Below are positions 34,001 through 42,861 of a stretch of 57,036 bases of DNA, one piece after another. Both the position numbers and the translations under genes were made by a program. How positions within the stretch are numbered: position 1 is the stretch's first letter; each line of letters opens with the position of its first letter. The stretch comes from Cymbomonas tetramitiformis (Eukaryota; Chlorophyta; Pyramimonadophyceae; Pyramimonadales; Pyramimonadaceae): NCBI GenBank assembly GCA_001247695.2, contig LGRX02010061.1:39574-96609 (forward strand), in the 5' to 3' direction. Under the pieces are notes generated by a model. That model searched no databases. It worked only from the letters and a program-made list of their open reading frames with translations, and was not told the origin of the DNA.

Positions 34001-37000
34001 TTGGTTACCTGAGCGACAGCCTTTGGGAGTGCAGGACTCATGCGGGGGGGGTGCCAGGCTGGAGTGCAGGCCCTGCGCGGGGGGCGAGGCTGGGGAGTGC
34101 AGGCCTCATGCCGGGGGGGCAGGGCTGTGGGAATGCAGGCCGCAGGCGGGGGGGGTGAAAATGGAGTGCAGGACTCATGCGGGGTGCGAAGCTGTGGGGA
34201 GGCAGGGACTCAAGGGGGTGCGAGGCTGTAAGAGTGCAGGACTCATGCGTGGGGGTGCGAGGCTGCAGAGTGCAGGACCTGCGTGGGGGATGCGAGGCTG
34301 TGGGAGTGCAGGACTCGGCGGGGGTGCGAGGTTGTGGGGAGTGCAGGCCTCATGTGGCGGTGGGGGTGCGAGCTGTGGGAGGCAGGCCTCAGGCGTGGGG
34401 GATGCGAGGCTGTGGGAGTGCAGGCATCAGGCGGGGGGTGCGAGGCTGTGGGAGTGCAGGCCTGTAAGGGGGGTGCGAGGGTTTAAGACGGCGAGGCCTC
34501 CATACATCCGTGCGAGGTTTGGGACGGCGAGGCTCCATATACATCAGTGCGAGGGTTTGGGACGGCGCATACCTCCACATACATCAGTGAGGCCTAGACG
34601 GCGCAGGCCTCCATATACATCAGTGCGTAGGGTTTGGGACGGCGCGAGGCCCTCCATATACATCATCAGTGCAAGGGTTTGGGACGGCGCAGGCCTCCAT
34701 GTACATCAGTGCGAGGGTTTGCGAGGGTTTGGGACGGCGCAGGCCTCCATATACATCAGTGCGAGGGTTTGGGACGGCGCAGGCCTCCATATACATCAGT
34801 GCGAGGGTTTGGGACGGCGCAGGCCTCCATATACATGTAGATGGCTCACGAGCGCGGGCTGGTCCACACGCTCAGTGGTTCCAGATCTATCCTGAAAGAT
34901 GGAATGGCATTGGTCTCGGAGGGCTTGTCGAGGGTCTCACCTTCTCACTTGTGTCGGTGTAGGGAATGATGTAAATCTCGGCCTTGTTAAAAGATGATAC
35001 CATCACCTGCCATCTCCACAAGGCATAAATTGCACAGCGAGATGTGAGGGGCAAGCCTGACTGGGGTGCTCCATCCTCACCCTCGAAGGAGGGGGATGCA
35101 GGAGCAGAGCATGGGCGCCAAGCAGAACCATAAGCACACGGACTGGGTTCCATCATAGGTCCAAGACATAAAGTCAGCGACCCAAGCGTAGTACCAACAC
35201 CTGAGTGCTGATTACAGTGGATGCAGCAGTTCGAGGCAGTGCAGCTGATGGTAAAAGAATGATTCCGAGAACAAGATTAGCCACCAGAGTGCTCGCTCCC
35301 GAAACAATGAACAACATAGAATGGCCATCATGCCAAAGGAAGTGTTAGCAGTCAAGAACAGAGTGGCGTAGCAACAAGATACCACACGCGCATGATAAAC
35401 AGTTCTGAGCATGTGCACACTCTCCAACTGGAGGGGGATAAACCGGAGCAAAGCTGCACCAAGCACTGGCAACCGCACATGCCAGTGCAAAACCCACATT
35501 ATGCCTGAACATGCTTGGTCCACCAGACTAAAATGCCTTTGACTGACAGAGATCGCCGTGGAAAATAGCCAGTAGCAGACCAGACCTATTGAGAATTTAC
35601 AAGCAGATACCGGTAACTCCCTACAGAATGTGAACATTTGGGGTTTCATTAAAGCCATGTCGAGGAATCGTAGTGATTAGTGGAGAGGATAAGGGGCAGG
35701 AAAGTGGCGAGGAGGGCTCGGACTTCCTTTCTCCCTTTGTTGTAAGCAAGGGAGGTGAGGTGCAAAGAGTCGCCGGGAATGTGGTACGAATCGCTCTGGG
35801 CAAAAAAGTAGTTCACATCTATGCGGTCCGTCGAGGCGGATACGGTGCCGTATGCTGATGCTGCACTGTCGTTATCTTGGACTAAGTGATCATCGCTCCA
35901 CCACTCCCATACGATCTCACACACGTGATGCTTACCAAACTTCACGTTGACCACCCCATCGAACATACAAGATTGCTGCACATGACAAACACGACACATC
36001 TCTGGTCTTGGCGCAGGTGCCAGGTGCTACATGTGATAAGATGCAAGAGCCCAAAGAGACATTCTGCTGTCTCCACTGTTTCGGGTTTGACTGCCGCCTT
36101 CACGTTCCGGAGCCCCAAATTCCGTACCCCACCTTTTTCAGTCTCGAAAAGGCAAGCAACAAACAAGGCGACGCGATGCTTGAGTAATCTATACCTTCCA
36201 ACCTCGTGCATGCCAACTCGATTTCCGGAGAGGAGTCTGCCAGTGACTGACTATGATTCGTCGCAGTGAGTTCAACCATACAGGCGTTATCCGCAGGGGG
36301 GTCCTGGACTTGGCCTGTCAGCACGACGTCTAGCAGAGGACTTAGCGACTCACCGTAAGTTTACGTCCGTAGCAGGTGTCGTCACGGATTCCCAGGGAGA
36401 GACATTTACTCGGCATGAGATGCTTCCAAGCAAGCACCAGATAGCCGTCTTTTACGTTGGTAATGTCGTTCCCGAAGAACACGTGTGGAACTTCCAGGGT
36501 GCAATAGTTCGTGATTTCTCCCTCCCAGTCGACTTCCTCGATAGTATTCCCAAGCGTCTCGTTGAAACCTGGAAACAGATGGTGATCATAGACGCGCTCA
36601 GTTCCACCAAAGCGTGTCCTTGCGCTGCCCCTGCCCGCAGGACGGCAACAAGGGAGAGCGAATCAAGACAACCGCCCCCCAGAAATACCCCGTGCAATAC
36701 ATCGAGTACCTCTGTTGTATTGCACGGTTCCCGTGGGAACTCGTGAACAACAGCTCGCGTGGCGGTTATTTCCTCTTCGTTGCGGTTCGCCATGGTTTGG
36801 CGACCGACGTGGAAGTTGATGGAAAGTGCTCACTTCAACACAGGAGTGACAACTGACGAGCTCACGAAACATCGAGGTCGAGGTGCGCCCTTTCGTGACG
36901 GGACGGGTTGTATACCGTATAAGTCCATGGTTGTGTTATCGTTTTGCGCCACGCGGAACAGGAGACCATCAGTGTTGAGCTTCGCATTCTTCACAGTAGG

Positions 37001-37522
37001 ATAGGGGTGGTTCCACACGTGAGCGATGCGCCCTTGCATGTCGACGAGCATTGTTCTCTTCCAGTCCAACACAGGCATCATAGTGTAACCTTCAAACGCC
37101 GCGTCCTCGTCGTAGTTTGAGACGTATCGGCGATAGTCACACACACCGTTAGGACATAAAGGATACTCGCACTTTGGCTCAAAGTGTGGTGCGTGGCTGG
37201 TTTTGGGTGTACTTCGAGGATCGTGGAACCCAAACCACTCTCTTGGCTCGTTGGAGCTATCCACGTAATCGGTAAAGTGTGCTAAGAGCCCCACGATGAC
37301 CATAAAAAACACTCCGAGGACGAAAAGCCAGAATAAGACTTCCCCAAAGAAGCTACCCCATGCAGGCAGGGACCACTCTTCATCCACTGCGCGCGTGCGC
37401 TTTTCTTGCGGTCTTTGAGATGTGCCTTGCGCTTCATCTCCCTGAGTAGAACCATAACCAAGTATCGGACGTTCCAAGTCGGAACCATTCGACTGCTGAG
37501 AAGCAACCCCCCACACACACAC
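31088..37522 (-). CDS. Membrane-anchored arylsulfotransferase-like (ASST) protein, seven exon blocks, 5' end unresolved
   Basis: ASST enzymes are beta-propellers that move sulfuryl groups between phenolic donors and acceptors. Exon blocks (minus): about 36,950-37,497; 36354 to about 36,640; 35724-35975; 34941-35006; 33829-33914; 32222-32497; 31088-31337. The last six join in exact phase. Order of family landmarks: a transmembrane segment (FFGEVLFWLFVLGVFFMVIV); YTMMPVLDWKRTMLVDMQGR; NTIEEVDWEGEI; IVWEWWSDDHLVQD; VMVSSFNKAEIYII; NLKYRFGNPSAYG; GKVLIFNNN; VWNYTSPYF; HRLPNGNTLI; DDDGNVVWQF; then stop TAG at 31088-31090. One hydrophobic segment near the N-terminus suggests a type II, lumen-facing protein. 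No in-frame ATG precedes block 1, so an upstream exon is missing, and the junction of blocks 1 and 2 is unresolved. The usual QHD-type His after the YRFGNP motif reads GQAT here. Confidence 0.85.
31679..32015. repeat. 81-bp minisatellite in the last ASST intron
   Basis: Units starting GCTCCAGCAACATGTGATGC are spaced exactly 81 bp (31679, 31760, 31841, 31922), with decayed flanking copies. It lies in the intron 31338-32221. The period keeps frames open, which explains the 232-codon plus-strand ORF. Confidence 0.92.
32503..33425. repeat. 32-bp minisatellite, about 28 copies, filling an ASST intron
   Basis: The unit contains CCCCACCTCATGCCATATCA followed by GGTCTCCGTGCA; many copies have 1-3-bp indels. 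It starts only about 6 bp inside the intron from the exon edge at 32497, so the last unit is next to, or part of, the splice acceptor. Confidence 0.95.
34030..34480. repeat. Degenerate ~45-bp G-rich minisatellite in an ASST intron
   Basis: Repeated GTGCGAGGCTGTGGGAGTGC plus CAGGACTCATGCGGGGG blocks, about ten irregular copies. The ASST strand is C-rich here. Confidence 0.85.
34486..34840. repeat. 40-bp minisatellite, about 8-9 copies, same ASST intron
   Basis: The unit is GGGTTTGGGACGGCGCAGGC plus CTCCATATACATCAGTGCGA. It follows the previous array directly and ends about 100 bp before the exon at 34941-35006. Confidence 0.93.
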
Positions 37523-39032
37523 ACACCCACAGGGCGTAGGCCCACCCGTTCGGAAGGTCGGATAGGTGCAGGGCGTCTGAAGAGCTGAACGAGCTTGAGT
37601 CTTATCAAATTACGAGGTGTATTGGCAGGCGAGCCCCGAGGCAGTAAGAAACTGCAGGAAGAAGTATTGATATTATCAGAAGAAAGCTTCAGGGTGGCAC
37701 CCTTACAGCACGCGGAGTAACACAACAATTTCGAACGCAAGTAACAATTTATTAGGACATCGCTCATAAATTCACCGGCAGAGCCACGTACCAGGTTCAT
37801 GGCTTCGGCCGGGGAACTACAGGAGTATGCCATCGATCCCTCTTCTTTCGCGGTGGAATGGCTACAAAGCACCCTTTGTCAAGTCAGATGTTTCAAGACT
37901 ACACAAGGAATCGATCGTGTGTGTACGCCTACATTTCCCGTGGACAAGATTAAGTTGGCCGTTAAGATGGAGACAGGAAGGGGAGGGAGAACACTCGATC
38001 GTTTTCTGACGTGTTGTTTGCCACGCGTGCAGGTCGAGATGGTATCGTATGTTATGGGGAGTAAGTGGATCATGGTGACTAGTATCAGAGGATCCTTATC
38101 TTTAGCTAGTTTCAAGTACCGTAGAGTTGAAAAGAGACCAGCTTGACCACCCTCAAGCTACGGTTCGCCTACATAGGTATGCAAAGGGCTCTAGCTAAAC
38201 TCATGGTCTGTTTGATACCCACGAGTGCATACGGTTAAGATTGGTGACTTTGAAAAAAGAAGTGTAGCAACAAAAATACTTACCAACTGTGTTAAGGTCT
38301 GAAACTTCAGTCGCGTGTTTGTAGCCGATACAGGTTAACAGTTAAGGGACATCTTCACTTAAGTCAGAAAATATCTAGACTAGAGACCCGAACCTTCTTC
38401 CTGATGAGTTACCGACTAATCTATAAGATAAAAGGTATGATAGATGCGGTATAGCTGCTTGCTATCGCCACGAATGCGAAGTTGAACCTGTGCGGCATAG
38501 GCAGCACGTGCAATATAATGTCTCTCCTAAATTTAAATTTGAAAGATAGCGTACGTTATCATAGAATACCATTCACACAAGCATACTCTTCAATATTTGC
38601 ATTATGCATCTGATATCTGATATTGAGCACTTGAACAGGCGAGCCCTCTCTCACGTCAGCGGTCAGGAGGAGTTCCGAGTTCGGAGTGCGGAACATAACA
38701 TACGAACACGATCATCACCATACAGTATTGATATTTGATATTCACTAGCTACTACCCGTACAGTAGGGCCCGCATTCGGTATGAGGGTGTTCGCGTCACG
38801 GTTTGGAATAATTAAATATAGATACCCCTTTCCATACTGCACTGTCTCTCTTTCGCGCGTTTCGGATTTATACCGGAGTAGACACTTGACACTACTGTAT
38901 CGACTATTCTTAATTCAGAGGCAATTCAGCGATTCGGAGCGGTCAGACGCGAACTCACATTTCCTCGTGCGGTTGAGACGCGGTTGAGACCGTCGAGCGT
39001 TGAGACATGATATCGCAACATTCATTTTGGTT
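37523..39032. other. Upstream region of the ASST gene; no gene assigned
   Basis: Any promoter and first exon of the ASST gene should lie here. A 115-codon plus-strand frame (37799-38146, starting MASAGELQEYAIDPSSF) has no recognisable domain. Confidence 0.4.
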
Positions 39033-39520
39033 ATGTGACACACCTACCCTACGGACCTCCCTAGCTACCCTAGCTACCCAATAATCACACTTGTAAAGCA
39101 AGATGCATGTCACGGATAGGGTATCGGAGAGCACTAATAATCAAGAATTATTAGTGCAAATAGTAATGCGGGCATAAGGGACCCGCTAAGCAATATCGGA
39201 ATGAAATGAGCAAAAATTAATGCCAATGAGGTGGGCGGACGGGATGATACCCTTCCCGAAAACAGATCAAGTGTCGGAGCAGAACTCTACAGAGTTCCCT
39301 ACCTTATACTGTTGGTACAGCAGTCTGCATTGACCCGGGCCCTTCGGTCCGGTCTGTCACATAATCAGAGTTATGTGACACAGCACCTCTCGCTCCGCTC
39401 GTTGCACTGTGCCACACGTAACATCCAGTTATGTGACACACCTACCCTACGCGGACCTCCCTAGCTACCCTAGCTAGCTACCCAATAATCACACCTGTAA
39501 AGCAAGATGCATGTCACGGA
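39033..39520. repeat. Pair of ~87-92-bp direct repeats with inverted TTATGTGACA motifs
   Basis: A block beginning TTATGTGACACACCTACCCT and ending GCAAGATGCATGTCACGGA occurs at about 39033-39119 and 39429-39520. Between them are two perfect hairpins, GCACTAATAAT/ATTATTAGTGC near 39132-39158 and TGTCACATAA/TTATGTGACA near 39355-39381. They lie just 3' of the recombinase gene on its strand and could be the split direct repeats of its element. Confidence 0.7.
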
Positions 39521-39649
39521 GACAAAACAAAGATCATACAACAGGCAATAATACCAATAATAGCCCGCAGGCAGACATACTAGCCAGCACATAGTGCTTC
39601 AGGCTATTGCACGTCGGTCTTAGCTAGTGCCACGGCACGGCTCAGCAGT

Positions 39650-40031
39650 CTAGTATTCAGTTGTTGCTGTCACTGCCACCCTTTCCTCGGTGGACGGCTG
39701 GATGTACCTCATGGCCGCTGCCTGGGTCATCCAGTGCCCATTCCGCATGAACTCGGCGAAGGACACCTTCTGGGCCACGATTGTGGCTCCACCAGATCTC
39801 ATGCTCTGGGTCCCAAATATTGCCATAGTCGCTGCCTCCGTCTTACCCGCCGCCTGAGCCACCATCCTGATGACCTCACGCCTGCAGGCGTGGTAATCTA
39901 TGTGCCTGCCATTCAGAGGCACCTGAGGGTCTTTGACTGCCTTCCTGCCGTCCCAGCCCTGGAACAGGTTCACTGACCCGGACAGCTGCCCCGCCTCGAT
40001 AAGCCGCTCTGAGAGATCCACTGGGCAGAAA
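39650..40031 (-). pseudogene. Tyrosine recombinase, C-terminal (catalytic) half, separated from its N-terminal half
   Basis: On the minus strand, from the insertion point: CPVDLSERLIEAGQL, then FGTQSMRSGGAT, then RNGHWMTQAAAMRYIQ and stop. The RSGGAT box and final Tyr are those of DIRS/Ngaro-type and related recombinases. Two positions usually His read Gln (TQSMR) and Asn (RNGHW), so activity is doubtful or the lineage is divergent. The open frame continues beyond 40031 into the inserted LTR and yields a false start. Confidence 0.8.
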
Positions 40032-40181
40032 TGCTGGAATTGGCACTGTGACATGTTTGTACTGTCACGTGTCATTTCCGGTATGTCATCTTCGGTGACT
40101 CTGCTTGTGTCAGTCTGACTATTTATTCCCGTATGTTATCAATTATTGAGTTCGTTCTTTATCCGCCGGGAGCGTTCTCCC
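40032..40181. repeat. LTR-A, left copy
   Basis: 150 bp beginning TGCTGG, one substitution from the copy at 45947-46096. It is followed by the leader CTGCCTTGACTTGCTGTTTC, which also follows the LTR at 40870. Confidence 0.85.
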
Positions 40182-40211
40182 ACTGCCTTGACTTGCTGTT
40201 TCTAGCAGGTT

Positions 40212-40397
40212 TTGGTCCCACTTCCGGAAGCAGCTTTCGCTGAAGGAGAAGAGCACGATGATGAGTACACCCCAGAGGAGTGGGCAGCCTGGGACGCAGG
40301 GGCTTACGACTCTCACGAGTATGGTGGTGCGTCAGAGGAGTTCGCTGAGCATTTTGACGAGTATGTCGACGACGAGTATTATTCCGATGATTATTAA
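40212..40397 (+). pseudogene. Acidic ORF tail, remnant of the element's internal ORF
   Basis: About 61 codons, very rich in Asp, Glu and Tyr (for example EEHDDEYTPEEWAAWD, ending DDEYYSDDY). It resembles the acidic C-terminus of the ORF at 41267-42208 and follows the same leader, so it looks like an internally deleted copy. Confidence 0.5.
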
Positions 40398-40869
40398 TTT
40401 TCTTTATACTGACCGGTGGGGCGTAGCTATGGATGCCAGCCAATTGTTGTAGTTGGGTTTTATCTTGGCATCTTTATCTTATTGTCACCAGCCACTTGCG
40501 GACAGCGTTTGTTTTTATGGCACGTCATCCATGGGCGGAGATCCCTTTTCAGAGTGCAACAGACAGCAAACGCTACATCGACCGGCGGGGCATTCTTCAA
40601 ATCAGTTGCTTGGATCTAGCATGCACACCGGCGGAGTCTTTGCACGTTCCCAACCACTTGCTGGCAAAGAGAATTTGTGATCGGAGACGTATTAGTTTTT
40701 TTTATCTCGTTGCTCACAGCTCATCCTAGCATGTACTTTATGCTTTGGCACTCAACCACATCTTGAGACCTAGCTAGCTCCTAGAGTTGACAACTTACAT
40801 TTCTTTCAGTAAACTCTAGTAGCTAGGGTGGTGTGTTGTCACAAGCTGTGCACCTCGAATGAGGTGGTG

Positions 40870-41022
40870 TGCTGGAAATGGCAGCCTGACTAGTAGTTTG
40901 TACAGTCAGTTGGCATATCCAGTGTGTCATTCTCGGTGTACAGCTAGTGACCTAGACTCAGTATTTATGTCCATCTATACGAGTCTAGTGATCCGTTTGT
41001 TCCGTCGGCTCTCGGGTCCCCA
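40870..41022. repeat. LTR-C, diverged LTR of the same family
   Basis: It begins TGCTGGAAATGGCAG and ends TCGGGTCCCCA. It is preceded by the polypurine-like GAGGTGGTG and followed by the CTGCCTTGACTTGCTGTTTC leader, the same context as LTR-A. Confidence 0.7.
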
Positions 41023-41266
41023 CTGCCTTGACTTGCTGTTTCTAGCAGGTTATGGGACCACCTTACGTTTGCTTATTGTGATTTTAGCTTGAATTTTATT
41101 TCGCATTCGCTCTATCTTTATTTTGAGCGTGCCCGTCTTTCTCGTGGGCTACGGAATCTTGTTCTCGCTCTCGTTTGGGACGCTCGGACTTGGGAAATTA
41201 CGGCAGAGTGGTTTCGGCATTTATTTCGCGCGTTCGCTTTTTTTTTTTACGGATTGTTGTTCCGCG

Positions 41267-42208
41267 ATGGATCTCGCAGTGTTTTTGCCCGATGAGGAGC
41301 TTCGAGCTCTTTTGTTTTCTTGCGATGAGAAATTGGAGAAAGTGGATTTCCTGAAACGTGCTCGGCTCATTTCTTTGTGCCACGCTCAAGCTAGAGCGCT
41401 CGCTCATTTTCGGTGCACCCCGCAGATTCTACCGCATTCTGGAGCAGATTTTACGCCGATTATTTTACAGGTCACTGTTTCAGACGACGCAGGGGTAGGT
41501 GGTGTTGAGTCCGGAAATTGTGTTTCTTCGGCAGTATCCCTCTGTGACACAGGCATTGGAGATGATCCCGCAATTTTGGCCGCCCGATCCGTTTCTTCGC
41601 AGATTACGACCACACGACCCGCGACTGGCTCCTCTAGTACGCGCAGACTCGCACGACAGGCCCCTCCTGCTCGTGTCGAGCGTCATTTTTATCATTCCAT
41701 GGATTCTGTTTATGGTCCTAGTACGATTGGTTCTGGGCAGCAAGGCGTTCACGTGGTGGATGATTGTGACGACAACGAGGACGAATCGGAGTACCCTCTT
41801 GGGTATTACGATGAGTCTGACGACGATTGTGAGGAGTTTGATGGCCACTTGGCCTCTCCGCAATTTTGCCCTTCACAGTTGGCGCAGGCTCCTACCTTGG
41901 GCACAGGTTCCCAAGGGGAGTCCCATGGCGGTGTTTTGGACGTTGCAGCAGCCGATTTTTTCCCGCCAACATTTATTTCGACTGGTAATGCTTCGCTCTC
42001 TTCAGGGCGCGTTGACCCAGTTCACGATGACAACGACGATAATGAGTCCTACCCCTACCCTTCCGACGATCACGAGGGGCACGACTCTGGTGGTGCTTAT
42101 GAGGACGAGGCTGACCACTCCGATTACGGTTCTGGAGACCACTACGACTCTGGGTCTGGTGGTGCTAGCAGCAGCTCCTACGAGGGTTATTCTTCTGGGT
42201 CGTCATGA
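41267..42208 (+). CDS. Uncharacterised 313-residue acidic protein of a small LTR element
   Basis: It starts MDLAVFLPDEELRALLFS. The first 80 residues look folded (EKLEKVDFLKRARLISLCHA), the middle is Ser/Thr-rich, and the last 150 are low-complexity acidic (for example DDCDDNEDESEYPLGYYDES, ending SSSYEGYSSGSS). I chose the ATG at 41267 because the frame above it (41123) runs through a poly-T leader. There is no protease, RT, integrase or zinc knuckle. It is probably the gag-position ORF of a non-autonomous element. Confidence 0.55.
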   Translation: MDLAVFLPDEELRALLFSCDEKLEKVDFLKRARLISLCHAQARALAHFRCTPQILPHSGADFTPIILQVTVSDDAGVGGVESGNCVSSAVSLCDTGIGDDPAILAARSVSSQITTTRPATGSSSTRRLARQAPPARVERHFYHSMDSVYGPSTIGSGQQGVHVVDDCDDNEDESEYPLGYYDESDDDCEEFDGHLASPQFCPSQLAQAPTLGTGSQGESHGGVLDVAAADFFPPTFISTGNASLSSGRVDPVHDDNDDNESYPYPSDDHEGHDSGGAYEDEADHSDYGSGDHYDSGSGGASSSSYEGYSSGSS

Positions 42209-42273
42209 TTTCTAAACGGACAGGCAGAGCTTTTATCTCGTGTTTCGACCACTAGCTGGGATGGGGATCTCTC

Positions 42274-42468
42274 TGCTGGATGTGACACCCCGTGTGTGTC
42301 ACAGTCCTCTGTCTGTACTAGTACTCCGTACAGTACGGCTGTCACAGGTTCAGGGTTTCGGGCTTAAGCCGAGCAACACTCAATCTAACTTGACTTCTTA
42401 TGTTATCTTAAGTGTAAGCATTCTGAGTATCCGCACCTCAATATACAGTCGACACTATATATTCCACA
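42274..42468. repeat. 5' LTR of the gag-only element
   Basis: 195 bp, TG...CA termini, preceded by the target duplication CTCTC. Confidence 0.9.
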
Positions 42469-42861
42469 GGTTATGGTGCGCCAGGCACCTTCCGCTACTT
42501 TTGATTGCATGAGTGGCTAAGCCACTCCGCTTGGTGGGGCGTTGGGGGCCCAATTTGATGTCGTGATTTTCGCAGTTGCGGTCGAGAGCTAGTTTACGGG
42601 CGGATTAAATTTGGTATCGCTGCAGCGTTCGCCTACCTGGGATTAATTTGTATTGTCCGCGTTGGATTTTACTCGACTGAAACTTGATCAATTTTTGTCG
42701 TGGAATTCCTTGGCCGCCGCGTTCCGATCTTGCAATTTCACAGTTACGGCTTCCTTAATTATCCGTTCCGACACTGCATCTTACGGCTCTCGACCATCGC
42801 TTTTCTGTGTTCTTCGACATCGGCCCTCTACCCCAACGCTCCCGCCTACTGGATCTTCATC

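Noticed and set aside
36452..36793. Minus-strand 113-codon ORF starting MANRNEEEITATRAVV
   Set aside because: Overlaps the ASST exon at 36354-36640 in a different frame; the ASST frame has family motifs and phase-exact junctions.
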